Source of the DNA: Streptococcus gallolyticus
Lineage (GTDB): Bacteria > Bacillota > Bacilli > Lactobacillales > Streptococcaceae
Length of the DNA stretch: 64,000 nucleotides
Direction of reading: 5' to 3'
Assembly (NCBI GenBank): GCA_019794795.1
Contig: JAIMFC010000003.1
Span: 124,001 to 188,000, forward strand
This document shows positions 8,312 to 15,765 of this stretch, one piece after another. The notes beneath the pieces are model-generated. The model was not told where the DNA came from. It saw only the letters and a program-made list of their open reading frames with translations, and did not search any database. The position numbers and the translations under genes are program-made. Positions within the stretch are counted from its first letter, which is position 1, and each line of letters begins with the position of its first letter.

Positions 8312-8617
8312 ATGAAATTTGAAAGTCTTAAATTGAAAAAAGGTGCATTGAAAGATGTGCGTTATGGTTCATTGCTTGAAACGTTGGATACGTTTAATGG
8401 TGAAAAAGGTGTGTTTAATCGACATGAAGTTTTTGCGGAAGGTCAAAACTGTTTTCATGTCATTACAAGTGGTTCTGTAGAAAAAATTGAACCTTTTACT
8501 GAAATTGAATTGGTTGGTGCTAAACCTGTGATTGATGCAGTTAGTGGATATAGTATGACACCTGCTTTAAATATTCAAGCTGAAAAAATTGTTGTAAAAA
8601 ATGGAGGTAATAAATAA
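8312..8617 (+). CDS. DUF961-like conjugation protein (YdcO/Orf23 position)
   Basis: 101 residues, start ATG 8312 behind AAAGGAAAA. Basic N-terminus and beta-rich body ending in IVVKNGGNK. The stop overlaps the next ATG (TAATGG), so the two are coupled. Its place directly upstream of a second DUF961-like gene, the coupling ATPase and the relaxase matches the ydcO-helP-conQ-nicK order of ICEBs1 and orf23-orf22-orf21-orf20 of Tn916. Family assignment rests on size, position and weak sequence resemblance. It opens the conjugation operon of the element. Confidence 0.6.
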   Translation: MKFESLKLKKGALKDVRYGSLLETLDTFNGEKGVFNRHEVFAEGQNCFHVITSGSVEKIEPFTEIELVGAKPVIDAVSGYSMTPALNIQAEKIVVKNGGNK

Positions 8618-9069
8618 TGGCTGTTAAAGGAATTGGTCTGAATCTTGGTGAACGTTTGGTAATTGCTGGTAAGAAATATGAAATTGTCAATGATGTGGTG
8701 GATGTACCTGCATCAGTTGGAATGTTGAAGTTCATTGGTATTGATGAACCTGAATTTGGTACTGAAGAAGTTGAAGTAAATGGACGTGTTGTGCAGGAAC
8801 GTACCTCTGAAATTCTTGGTTATCGTGTTACGGTAATGAATATCAATGACAAAGCAATGGATACTGTGACTGTTACAGATATGATGCTTGCTGATTTGGA
8901 AGCATTGAATTTGAAACGTGGGGACGACTTGGAATTGATTGACCCAGTGTTGACAATTTCTCGTATGGCACGTGGTAATTCTCAGTTGAAGTTGTTTGCA
9001 GGTGGCTTGAAGAAAGTTGGTGGTACTCAAACACAACAAGCTCAAAATCAGTCTGAAGGTAAGAAATGA
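8617..9069 (+). CDS. DUF961/HelP-like protein
   Basis: 150 residues; the ATG overlaps the preceding stop. The C-terminal part (GDDLELIDPVLTISRMARGNSQLKLFAGGLKKV) fits the DUF961 pattern in which ELIDPV precedes a final beta strand. In ICEBs1 the DUF961 protein HelP is a helicase processivity factor needed for rolling-circle replication of the excised element, and an SSB-like role is the most likely one here. Residues after about 135 are Gln-rich (TQTQQAQNQ). Followed after 10 bp by the coupling ATPase. Confidence 0.65.
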   Translation: MAVKGIGLNLGERLVIAGKKYEIVNDVVDVPASVGMLKFIGIDEPEFGTEEVEVNGRVVQERTSEILGYRVTVMNINDKAMDTVTVTDMMLADLEALNLKRGDDLELIDPVLTISRMARGNSQLKLFAGGLKKVGGTQTQQAQNQSEGKK

Positions 9070-9079
9070 AGTGAAGTAG

Positions 9080-10447
9080 ATGGCGAAAGTGAATTTGATA
9101 CCTCAGTATAAAGGGGTTAAAATCAAGCCATGGATGCGCCATTTGAACTATATTTTTGTTGGGGTGCTAATTTTCATAGGGTTAGTACCTCTTTTTTTAT
9201 TTGGTTTTCTGAATTATCAACGATTCATGAAGATTGATTATGCCTTATATGGTTCTGTTTTAGCGTATTTGGTATTGGTTATTGCTTTAGGATTCTATTT
9301 GCAGTGGTTTCTCTTTGAATCAACGGTATTATTTGCAAAATTAGAACGATTGAAACGGTTATCACGTTTTATGTTTGAAAATAATATCATGTATGAGAAG
9401 AAAATTCAGAATGGTAAGCGTAAAGTAAAATTTCCGAAAGTCTTTCTTAAGCAAGGGAAGTTTGAATTGGAAGCTTCTTTTGAATTAGCTGGTTCTAAGT
9501 TTCAGGAGAAATTCAAAAAGATTGGTGGCGATTTAGAGACTACTTTTGGTATGGATTTCATAGAAACTGAAGATGATGCACGTTTTAAGACCTATAAGCT
9601 TGCATATTCTGCTATGTTGAATCGTATCAAGATTTCAGAAATGACTTTTAAATATGGTGAAGGTGTTCGTTTGATGAAGAATTTTTATTGGGATTTTGAG
9701 TCAGACCCACATTTGCTAGTTGTTGGTGGTACTGGTGGTGGTAAGACAGTGTTCTTACGTGGTTTGTTGCGTTGTTTGGCACAATTTGTAGTAGTTGAAA
9801 TTGGTGACCCAAAACGTGCAGATTTTGTAACATTGACTGATTTACCAGTATTTAAGAATAGAATCTTCTTTGAAAAAGAAGATATTGTTCAGATGTTCAA
9901 AGATGCGGTTGAGGTCATGGATAAACGATATGATTTCATGCGTGCATCTATGAAGGAAAATGGTGAGAAGGATTTAAGACCATTCCATGCTTATGGATTG
10001 AAACCTTATTTTATTATCTGTGATGAGTACAATGCTTTTATCAATTCTTTGGGGTATAAAGACCGTGAAGAAGTTGAAAAGGCTTTGGTATCATTGACGT
10101 TGAAAGGTCGTCAAGCTGGTGTGAATATGGTTGTAGGTATGCAGAAGCCTTCTACAGATGATATTCCTTCTAAGGTACGTGACAATATGAATATGCGTAT
10201 TTCTGTTGGTCGTTTGTCAGATACTGGTTATTCTATGGTATTTGGTGATGCGAATGCGAATAAGGAATTTAAGTATATGAAATATATTGGTGGTGTTCGG
10301 GTTTATGGTCGTGGTTATTCAGCAGTGTTTGGTCAAGTTGCCCGTGAATTTTTTGCGCCATTGCTGGAAAAAAATATTCATTTTATGATGAATTTTCAAA
10401 ATTGGAGTATATTCCGAACCCATTCAAAGGTCGAGAGGTTCAGTTGA
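9080..10447 (+). CDS. FtsK/SpoIIIE-type coupling ATPase (ConQ/TcpA), 0-frame product
   Basis: 455 residues in the 0 frame. Two membrane segments lie at about 24-45 and 55-80. The ATPase core begins near 195, with Walker A VVGGTGGGKTVF (about 211-222) and Walker B YFIICDEYN. It delivers the relaxase-DNA complex to the secretion channel. The family motif continuing after FFAPLLEKK is in the -1 frame: YSFYDEFSKLEYIPNPF lies just past a run of seven A (10,368-10,374). The 0-frame tail (NIHFMMNFQNW...) is not family-like. Either the locus carries a 1-base deletion or a -1 frameshift at A AAA AAT (10,369-10,375) makes a 557-residue protein ending at 10,752. Confidence 0.85.
   Translation: MAKVNLIPQYKGVKIKPWMRHLNYIFVGVLIFIGLVPLFLFGFLNYQRFMKIDYALYGSVLAYLVLVIALGFYLQWFLFESTVLFAKLERLKRLSRFMFENNIMYEKKIQNGKRKVKFPKVFLKQGKFELEASFELAGSKFQEKFKKIGGDLETTFGMDFIETEDDARFKTYKLAYSAMLNRIKISEMTFKYGEGVRLMKNFYWDFESDPHLLVVGGTGGGKTVFLRGLLRCLAQFVVVEIGDPKRADFVTLTDLPVFKNRIFFEKEDIVQMFKDAVEVMDKRYDFMRASMKENGEKDLRPFHAYGLKPYFIICDEYNAFINSLGYKDREEVEKALVSLTLKGRQAGVNMVVGMQKPSTDDIPSKVRDNMNMRISVGRLSDTGYSMVFGDANANKEFKYMKYIGGVRVYGRGYSAVFGQVAREFFAPLLEKNIHFMMNFQNWSIFRTHSKVERFS
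10369..10375 (+). promoter_or_regulatory. Candidate -1 ribosomal frameshift site A AAA AAT
   Basis: The heptamer sits in the right phase (codons GAA AAA AAT) for a classical X XXY YYZ slip. Moving back one base joins the ATPase to the downstream frame and restores the conserved YDEFSKLEYIPNPF stretch. Confidence 0.5.
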
Positions 10448-10752
10448 CAACTGAAGAAATTGTTAAGGTGGAAGAAAAGCAGACTGTTGTTGAATCTGTT
10501 CCAACTGAATCAGTTGTGTTGACTTTGAAAGAGTATGCGGATGAAAAGGGGTATGAACCAAGGAATCTGCGTAAGATTATTACGATTTTGCAGACGGACT
10601 ATGGGAAAGAAATTTCAAAATTCAGTGGTCAAATCATGGTTGATACTGATTTGAGTATACTTTTATCTGAAGTTATGTCCGAATTTGAGGGCGGAGAGCC
10701 TACTTATAAGAAAGCAGTGGGGAAAGTCTTAGGTAGCGGTAGTGGAGAATGA
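10402..10752 (+). CDS. C-terminal part of the coupling ATPase in the -1 frame
   Basis: The frame is open from 10,375, not only from the first start codon (a TTG at 10,402). The first 16 residues (LEYIPNPFKGREVQLT) fit the end of an FtsK/TcpA-type ATPase. The rest is an acidic linker and a small helical domain (LKEYADEKGYEPRNLRKII) that resembles a winged-helix or Xis-like fold. No ribosome site precedes the TTG, so separate translation is unlikely; expression as a fusion by frameshifting, or a disrupted gene, are the alternatives. Confidence 0.6.
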   Translation: MEYIPNPFKGREVQLTTEEIVKVEEKQTVVESVPTESVVLTLKEYADEKGYEPRNLRKIITILQTDYGKEISKFSGQIMVDTDLSILLSEVMSEFEGGEPTYKKAVGKVLGSGSGE

Positions 10753-10829
10753 GTCCAAAGGCAAGGGCAAGGATGGGCGAAGCCCGTCCGAAGCCTGAAG
10801 CCTGATGGATGAAATTCACCACTATCGCT

Positions 10830-10885
10830 TTAAGCAAACCCCCTATTTCTAATAGGGGGGTAGAAATAGCTAAAAGCTAGGCGAC
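10830..10885 (+). other. Origin of transfer (oriT), Tn916/ICEBs1 type
   Basis: CCCCCTATT (10,839-10,847), loop TCT, AATAGGGGG (10,851-10,859) form a perfect 9-bp dyad next to TAGAAATAGCTAAAAGC. Layout and sequence resemble the C-rich/G-rich nick-site arm of Tn916 and ICEBs1 oriT, and the locus lies between the coupling ATPase and the relaxase, as in that family. The flanking 85 bp upstream (about 10,753-10,838) and 60 bp downstream are unusually GC-rich for this element and contain no ORF. Confidence 0.75.
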
Positions 10886-10934
10886 GACCACCCTCAAAGC
10901 TTGGCAGGTAGCGGAGTTCGGAGTTTTTGAACCT

Positions 10935-10960
10935 GTACACTTTTTGCTGAAAAAGCGTAC
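10935..10960 (+). other. Hairpin downstream of oriT
   Basis: GTAC-A-CTTTTT (10,935-10,945) pairs with AAAAAG-C-GTAC (10,950-10,960). It may be a single-strand origin element, a relaxase accessory site or a terminator of the upstream transcript. Confidence 0.4.
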
Positions 10961-11001
10961 ACCAAGATTAAAATTTGAAATTTTGGTTTGAAATAATTGT
11001 T

Positions 11002-11029
11002 TTTAGATATTATTAAGATGTGATATAAT
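11002..11029 (+). promoter_or_regulatory. Promoter of the toxin mRNA (extended -10)
   Basis: TGATATAAT (11,021-11,029) is an extended -10; TTTAGA at 11,002 is a weak -35 at 16 bp. Start expected near 11,036, just ahead of the 5' segment that pairs with the 3' end of the transcript. Confidence 0.6.
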
Positions 11030-11125
11030 CAAAGTACAGAAAAGTTAAGACGGTGGCTCTTATTTCTGAAAGGTGGTGGTGCTTATGAAAGTAGGTGCTA
11101 AAATCCAAAGAGAAAGGAGCAAGTG

Positions 11126-11230
11126 TTGTCGGTTTACGAGACAATGCAACTCATGCTTGGGTTTGGTAGTTTTTTACTGTCACTCATTGGCTTGATGATT
11201 GTTATCGTAAAAATGAGCAATAAAAAATAA
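11126..11230 (+). CDS. Holin-like type I toxin (Fst/TxpA-like small membrane peptide), 34 aa
   Basis: TTG at 11,126 follows AGAAAGGAGCAAG; an in-frame GTG at 11,123 is the alternative. The peptide starts with SVYETMQLMLGFGSF, one hydrophobic helix (about residues 8-28) and a short Lys tail, the pattern of the putative holin-like toxin family (YET(I/M)Q.ML.FG...). The mRNA has a 13-nt perfect long-range pairing of its 5' end (11,046-11,058) with 11,278-11,290, as in type I toxin mRNAs kept untranslated until processed. A convergent antisense transcript overlaps its 3' half. A short upstream ORF (11,086-11,169) with a good ribosome site overlaps the start and may be regulatory. Likely role: post-segregational stabilisation of the element. 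Confidence 0.7.
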   Translation: MSVYETMQLMLGFGSFLLSLIGLMIVIVKMSNKK

Positions 11231-11265
11231 CCGTCTCAACTTTGGTAGGTTAACGGTTATTTTTT
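11222..11265 (+). terminator. Bidirectional terminator shared by toxin and antitoxin RNAs
   Basis: AAAAAATAACCGT (11,222-11,234) is the perfect complement of ACGGTTATTTTTT (11,253-11,265), giving A and T tails on both sides, so it can stop transcription on either strand. Confidence 0.8.
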
Positions 11266-11335
11266 AACAGTTATTTTGCCACCGTCTTAAACGGTTCTGC
11301 AAGGGGTAGTTGTTTCCGCAACTGCCCTTTTTTCT
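11225..11335 (-). ncRNA. Antisense antitoxin RNA
   Basis: On the minus strand TTGACT (11,370-11,365) and TATAAT (11,347-11,342) are 17 bp apart, a near-consensus promoter with no ORF behind it. Transcription from about 11,335 would run into the bidirectional terminator, giving an RNA of about 110 nt fully complementary to the 3' part of the toxin transcript. It is the expected partner in a type I system of the Fst/RNAI-RNAII or TxpA/RatA kind. Confidence 0.6.
11304..11333 (+). terminator. Second terminator for the toxin mRNA
   Basis: GGGTAGTTG (11,304-11,312) pairs with CAACTGCCC (11,319-11,327, one G-U), then six T. A transcript reaching it includes the 3' segment complementary to its own 5' end. 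Confidence 0.75.
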
Positions 11336-11388
11336 ATTTCTATTATATCTTAATGTGAAAACTTAGTCAAAGAAATTGTGAGGAATAG

Positions 11389-12627
11389 ATGAAAAGTAGA
11401 ATAGTAGACGGTAAGTATTTGAAAAAGTTACGAAAAGATAAAATTAGGGTCAGACAAAAAGTATTTGCAGAGATGGTTGGGGTTTCTGTTGATGCAATTA
11501 AATCTTATGAATCGAATAGACGGATGTTGACGGTTGAAAAGTTCCTTGATATAAAAAGTAAGCTTGGATATTCGAATCATGAATCAGAAAGACTGGAAAT
11601 ACTGATTGACTATCTGAGAATTACGTTTAAGGATGTACGTGACCTTGACTATTTCACTACTGAATATTTATATTGTCCTTTATCTGATTTCACTAGTGAA
11701 GAAACAAAATTGATGATGTATACTCACTTGTGGAAACGTGGTGATATTTGGATATTTGACTATGCAGATAAAACATTGACAGATAATTATCAGATTACAA
11801 TTCAATTATCTGGAGCAGGTTGTCGTCAGATGGAATTGATTTTGGAGCGTGATGGTATCACGTGGGCTGAGTTATTGCAGAAGATGGTTTATGAACGGCA
11901 AGATATGCAGGTTAGACGCTTGGATATTGCAATGGATGAACTGTATCGTGGAATTGGCAATGAAGATGAACAAATTAACCTTTCAGATTTGATTGTAAAG
12001 TTGTATTCTAAAGAATTGTATTACGAAAAGATGCGAAGCTGGAATAGTGTTGATGGTGGGCGCTTGGATGGAAGTGAAAATCAAGGTTTGTCAATCTATT
12101 TTGGTAGTCGTCAATCAAGTATGTATTTTAATTTTTATGAGAAACGTTATGAATTGGCTCGTAAAGAAAAAATATCGGTTTCGGAATCTTTGGGCGTTTT
12201 CGGAGTATGGAATCGGTATGAGATACGCTTGTCCGATGAAAAATCACAAGCGGTTGTTGAAGAGTTTGTAAATGGAGTTGATTTAGCTGAGATTGCACGT
12301 GGCTTGATAAATAGTCGTTTGGAAGTCTTTGATGGAACTAATGCTTATGGAGCATATTTACCTGATGAAAAATGGCAACGGCTTTTTGGTGGTGTTGAAC
12401 CATTGAAATTATCTATCAAACCTGAACCGTATAATATTGAAGATACGGTTAAGTGGCTGGTCTATCAAGTGTCAGATAGCTTAGCGCTTATTGATGAAGC
12501 GGATAAGATATTGAATACAGCTTATATCAAAATGATAATGCAGTCAGGAGAAATTACAGAAAAATCACGAAAAATTTTAGATTCGTTGATTAGCAGTAAG
12601 CGTGATTATGATGCGGTCTACTGTTAA
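11389..12627 (+). CDS. MobT-type relaxase (Rep_trans family, Tn916 Orf20/NicK-like)
   Basis: 412 residues, ATG 11,389 behind TGAGGAATAG. Residues 1-60 form an N-terminal helix-turn-helix (VFAEMVGVSVDAIKSYESNRR); the Rep_trans catalytic region follows, with the conserved patterns YLRITF, QVRRLDIAMDE and a C-terminal substrate-binding part. These proteins nick one strand at oriT and stay bound to it, starting both rolling-circle replication and transfer. The dyad at 10,839-10,859 is the expected target. The N-terminal HTH is common in the Tn916 branch. It opens a run of closely packed genes through 22,034. Confidence 0.9.
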   Translation: MKSRIVDGKYLKKLRKDKIRVRQKVFAEMVGVSVDAIKSYESNRRMLTVEKFLDIKSKLGYSNHESERLEILIDYLRITFKDVRDLDYFTTEYLYCPLSDFTSEETKLMMYTHLWKRGDIWIFDYADKTLTDNYQITIQLSGAGCRQMELILERDGITWAELLQKMVYERQDMQVRRLDIAMDELYRGIGNEDEQINLSDLIVKLYSKELYYEKMRSWNSVDGGRLDGSENQGLSIYFGSRQSSMYFNFYEKRYELARKEKISVSESLGVFGVWNRYEIRLSDEKSQAVVEEFVNGVDLAEIARGLINSRLEVFDGTNAYGAYLPDEKWQRLFGGVEPLKLSIKPEPYNIEDTVKWLVYQVSDSLALIDEADKILNTAYIKMIMQSGEITEKSRKILDSLISSKRDYDAVYC

Positions 12628-13003
12628 GGAAATTGAAAGTTATTTGGCACAACGATTACAAGTTATGCCTTTGATTATTGAAGATGTGGTATCGAAGTTG
12701 CCTGATAGTTACTTTTATATGCCTGAAATAAAAAGGGGTGATGAATATGTACAATTAAGAAGAGATATTAGTCTGATGCAGTCAAAAATGGTTTCGTCCG
12801 CTTATCGGTCAGATGAAAATATCAGAAAAAAACATAAGAATTTAGTAAAAGAGTATCAAAATGCTCTTTTTTTGTTGTCTCAAAATAAGCGAAAAAGTTT
12901 AATTGAAGAATTGAAATCGGAAAACCTAGAAATGCAATGTGCCTGTATGATTTCACTTATCAATGAATATAGGTTGTTGCCAAGACTAAGGGAATACCGA
13001 TAG
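12608..13003 (+). CDS. Hypothetical ICE protein (131 aa), overlaps the relaxase end
   Basis: ATG 12,608 lies inside the 3' end of the relaxase gene (20-bp overlap), which points to coupled translation; an upstream GTG at 12,602 is possible. The protein is mostly helical with a basic middle part (YRSDENIRKKHKNLVKEYQ) and no recognised domain or membrane segment. Genes in this position in ICEBs1 and Tn916-like elements are small accessory proteins of unknown function. Confidence 0.6.
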   Translation: MMRSTVKEIESYLAQRLQVMPLIIEDVVSKLPDSYFYMPEIKRGDEYVQLRRDISLMQSKMVSSAYRSDENIRKKHKNLVKEYQNALFLLSQNKRKSLIEELKSENLEMQCACMISLINEYRLLPRLREYR

Positions 13004-13017
13004 CGAGGAGTAAACGA

Positions 13018-13248
13018 ATGGAAATTATTTTAGTTGGTCGTGACTATGCTCGTTCTGATGAACGTAGATTTTACACATTAGATTCAGAAGGCGAATATCT
13101 TGATAATGACTTGACTTATAGTGAAGTTTGTCAAATCATGCATAAGAAGTTAGAAGAAGCAGTAGATGAAGGCTACATTGATAAAGATTCAGCATTTGAT
13201 ATTGAAGATGATATGTTTGCCTTTAATCAATTTATGGAAAATTTGTAA
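13018..13248 (+). CDS. Small acidic hypothetical protein (76 aa)
   Basis: ATG 13,018 follows AGGAG by a short spacer. The sequence is strongly acidic (YLDNDLTYSEVCQIMHKKLEEAVDEGYIDKDS), soluble and helical. Acidic small proteins in front of ArdA in mobile elements are often DNA mimics or antirestriction helpers, but nothing here proves it. No family recognised. Confidence 0.6.
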   Translation: MEIILVGRDYARSDERRFYTLDSEGEYLDNDLTYSEVCQIMHKKLEEAVDEGYIDKDSAFDIEDDMFAFNQFMENL

Positions 13249-13282
13249 AAAAGTAGTTGTAAAAAGAAAGTAGGAATTAAAA

Positions 13283-13570
13283 ATGAATGAAGAAAAGAAA
13301 GCAACAATTAAAGCAGTAAAATCAGTAGCCCAAGAATTTGGAGAACATTTACAGAATCGCCGTTGGGATGAAGCCTTTGAATCAGGTGGTCGTTTGAATA
13401 CATTGCTTAAAACTGAAGAAGTCAAGGAATTGACGGATGCGGAAAAGGAAAAAGAAGGAATTCATGTCATTCAAGAAAATCTTCGTAAATATTTCTTTTG
13501 GTCAGGTGAATTACGTAAGGCTGAAGGTGCATTGGTTGCCAAAGGCAAGAATATTTTGAGTGCATTGTAA
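13283..13570 (+). CDS. Hypothetical protein (95 aa)
   Basis: ATG 13,283 behind GTAGGAATT. Helical, charged, without signal or membrane segment (MNEEKKATIKAVKSVAQEFGEHLQ...). It is followed after 11 bp by ardA and is probably co-transcribed. Not recognised. Confidence 0.6.
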   Translation: MNEEKKATIKAVKSVAQEFGEHLQNRRWDEAFESGGRLNTLLKTEEVKELTDAEKEKEGIHVIQENLRKYFFWSGELRKAEGALVAKGKNILSAL

Positions 13571-13581
13571 AGGAGGCTAAT

Positions 13582-14070
13582 ATGTCATTAGAAATTTATG
13601 CAGTTGTGCGAGATTTGGTTTCAGGTAAACAAGCAGGCTTTGACTTTCCGATTGCAGAAGAAAACGTTTTGGAACGTTTGGGTTTAAATACGGAAGCGAA
13701 ATGTGAGTTAGTAATTACTGAATCAAGTCTACCTGATATTTTAGGCATTAGTCCTTCTTTTGATTTAGTGAATGATTTTGCGGAATTGACTGAAGATGTG
13801 GAAGCAAATCTTGTAAAAGCAGTGTCAGAAGTTATGGGTTACAAAGCCTATGATTTTGTTAGGGAAGATTTTAATTTTGATGATTGTTCTCTTTTTTATG
13901 ATGTTAATACTCATAGGGAACTTGGGGAATATTGGATTGAAGAATCTGGTTTTGAGAATCTAAGTAAAGATACACTTGAACAATATTTTGATTGTGAATC
14001 TTACGGTCGTGATATTGATATTGAAAATCAAGGTGGTTTTACAGATTATGGCTATTTAAGTATCAATTAA
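13582..14070 (+). CDS. ardA: ArdA-like antirestriction protein
   Basis: 162 residues, ATG 13,582 behind AGGAGG. Strongly acidic. The C-terminal part shows the ArdA signature: LGEYWIEESGF followed by LEQYFDCESYGRDIDIE. ArdA proteins are elongated dimers that mimic about 42 bp of B-form DNA and block type I restriction enzymes, protecting the incoming single element. Tn916 carries one (Orf18) at the equivalent place between the relaxase and secretion genes. Length is near the family norm of about 165. Confidence 0.85.
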   Translation: MSLEIYAVVRDLVSGKQAGFDFPIAEENVLERLGLNTEAKCELVITESSLPDILGISPSFDLVNDFAELTEDVEANLVKAVSEVMGYKAYDFVREDFNFDDCSLFYDVNTHRELGEYWIEESGFENLSKDTLEQYFDCESYGRDIDIENQGGFTDYGYLSIN

Positions 14071-14076
14071 AGAAAT

Positions 14077-14313
14077 ATGGAACAATTTGATGTAAAAAAT
14101 AAGCGTTATGTAAGATTGATGTCTGGAGAAAGTAGACTATCTATAGATGATTTGTATAAGGATAGATTGCGTATTTTAGGGGTGAAATACATTGGATATG
14201 GGAATTATGAAATTTTTGATTATTCCTATTATGATGCTCTGAAAAAGACAGGTCACGTTGCGAATTTAGCAAATATGGTGTCATTGCATAATGCTTTGTT
14301 AGAAGTAAGATAA
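14077..14313 (+). CDS. Hypothetical protein (78 aa)
   Basis: ATG 14,077, 6 bp after ardA, with a poor ribosome site, so translation is probably coupled to ardA. Tyr-rich (YIGYGNYEIFDYSYYDALKK). No domain recognised. A terminator follows 4 bp after the stop, ending a sub-operon. Confidence 0.5.
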   Translation: MEQFDVKNKRYVRLMSGESRLSIDDLYKDRLRILGVKYIGYGNYEIFDYSYYDALKKTGHVANLANMVSLHNALLEVR

Positions 14314-14317
14314 GTGT

Positions 14318-14339
14318 GGAGGGTTCGCCCTCCTTTTTT
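14318..14339 (+). terminator. Internal terminator with TTCG loop
   Basis: GGAGGG (14,318-14,323), TTCG, CCCTCC (14,328-14,333), then six T. It lies between ardA and the secretion genes, so it may lower or switch their expression. Its position also argues that the next gene starts at 14,352 and not at the GTG at 14,316. Confidence 0.85.
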
Positions 14340-14351
14340 GATAGGTGTATA

Positions 14352-14816
14352 ATGCAGGCAAAAATAAGATTGTATGAAAAAGGTCAAGGATATACCTTAC
14401 CGAAACCAGTTGACTTGTTGAAATTTGATGAAAATGCAATTCGTGAGCGATTGGTTGACTATGGATATTCCTATGATGCTGAATTGAGTGTTGTAGAATT
14501 TGTGGATTGGGAAGTCGTTCGGACTATGCCCTTGCGTGATGCGTACTTATTGAAAGTTGTGCTAGAAAAGGGGTATGACGGGGATGAATCGGTCTTGGTC
14601 TATATGCTTAAATCTCCTAAATATACTTTGGATGATTGCATATTTGAATTGTTCAAATATGAAGGGAATACGGAAGAAAGTCTATTGGCAATGTTGCTTA
14701 GAAACGAGTTGACAAGAAGTCGTACCAAATCTTTCATAAATGACCTAGTTTCTTCCTTAGTAGAAGAGAAGGAGATGTTACAAACACCAAAAGGCTTCTA
14801 TAGCCGATTGGTCTGA
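14352..14816 (+). CDS. Hypothetical ICE protein (154 aa)
   Basis: ATG 14,352 is preferred because the frame upstream (to 14,316) runs through the terminator. Soluble, helical, with repeated acidic/aromatic units (YDGDESVLVYMLKSP, FKYEGNTEESLLAMLL). It resembles helical repeat proteins but no family is clear. Followed by conB after 14 bp. Confidence 0.6.
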   Translation: MQAKIRLYEKGQGYTLPKPVDLLKFDENAIRERLVDYGYSYDAELSVVEFVDWEVVRTMPLRDAYLLKVVLEKGYDGDESVLVYMLKSPKYTLDDCIFELFKYEGNTEESLLAMLLRNELTRSRTKSFINDLVSSLVEEKEMLQTPKGFYSRLV

Positions 14817-14830
14817 TAGAAAGGTGAATA

Positions 14831-15742
14831 ATGTCTAAGGAAAACAAAATTTCTTTCCTGAAGAAGCGAAAGAAAAAATATATTCATGAAATGAAAGTCA
14901 TTGACCAAAAAAAGATGAATCGCTATTTTGCGATTGGAACAGTTGTGTTTATGACACTTTGTGGATTGACGGTTGTTAGTAGTTTTGCAAGAAATACTAC
15001 AGATAGTGGTAAGCAAGCGAAAGTCGAAACGGTTGTAAAAAAGACAGATACCGTTGATAATCGCCTGCAAGTTTTCATTGAAAATTATATTTCAGCATAT
15101 TTCAATTTCTCTGTGAAAGATATTGATTCTTACAATGAGAAATTGAATAAGTTTTATAATTTTGTTCCTGAAACAAAAAATCAAGGTCAAGTAAAAGTAG
15201 ATACTAAGCTGGTATCTTACCGCTTGGAACAGATTTCTGAAACGGAAGCAAAATATCGTGTGACCTATGAAACAGAAGGTCAGAAATTGACGGTGTTGTT
15301 CGGTGTTCCTTATGGTGGTAAAGAAGGTAAGTATTATGTATCAGGCTTGCCATACTATCAAGCAGTAGTGAATTTCAAAGCTGAAGAAGTGGATAAGAAA
15401 GAAGCCTTATCATTATCAGCTAGTGATGATGTGTCGGAAGAGGACAGAAAGACTTTAGAGGACTTTTTGAAGCTCTTCTTTACGAACTACACTACAAGTC
15501 AAGAAAATCTTGATATTGTTTCTAAGAATGTGAGAACTATTAACGGAGCAGAATTTAAGTCACTTGACTATACCTACTTTAAGATTAGTAAGGTTCAAGT
15601 GAAAGCATATGTACAGGCTACATTTGCGATTGCTGGAACAACACATAGTGAAAACTTCACATTTGATATTACAGAGAAAGAAGATGGAACTTTCTTTGTG
15701 AATAAATTGGAATATAAGATTCCATCAGACTTTGCAAAATGA
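14831..15742 (+). CDS. ConB/TcpC-like (VirB8-like) conjugation protein
   Basis: 303 residues, ATG 14,831 behind AGAAAGGTGAATA. Basic cytoplasmic N-terminus (about 1-35), one membrane segment (about 36-55), then two NTF2-like domains of about 110 residues each (roughly 75-185 and 195-303), the layout of TcpC and Tn916 Orf13. These form a membrane assembly essential for transfer. Here the gene precedes TcpE and VirB4, as in ICEBs1 (conB-conC-conD-conE-conG-cwlT), whereas in Tn916 its counterpart is at the end of the operon. Confidence 0.8.
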   Translation: MSKENKISFLKKRKKKYIHEMKVIDQKKMNRYFAIGTVVFMTLCGLTVVSSFARNTTDSGKQAKVETVVKKTDTVDNRLQVFIENYISAYFNFSVKDIDSYNEKLNKFYNFVPETKNQGQVKVDTKLVSYRLEQISETEAKYRVTYETEGQKLTVLFGVPYGGKEGKYYVSGLPYYQAVVNFKAEEVDKKEALSLSASDDVSEEDRKTLEDFLKLFFTNYTTSQENLDIVSKNVRTINGAEFKSLDYTYFKISKVQVKAYVQATFAIAGTTHSENFTFDITEKEDGTFFVNKLEYKIPSDFAK

Positions 15743-15765
15743 GAAAGATAATGAGGTAAAAATTT

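Noticed and set aside
11086..11169. A 27-codon ORF in the toxin mRNA leader
   Set aside because: Has a good ribosome site but no recognisable product; listed only as a possible regulatory upstream ORF.
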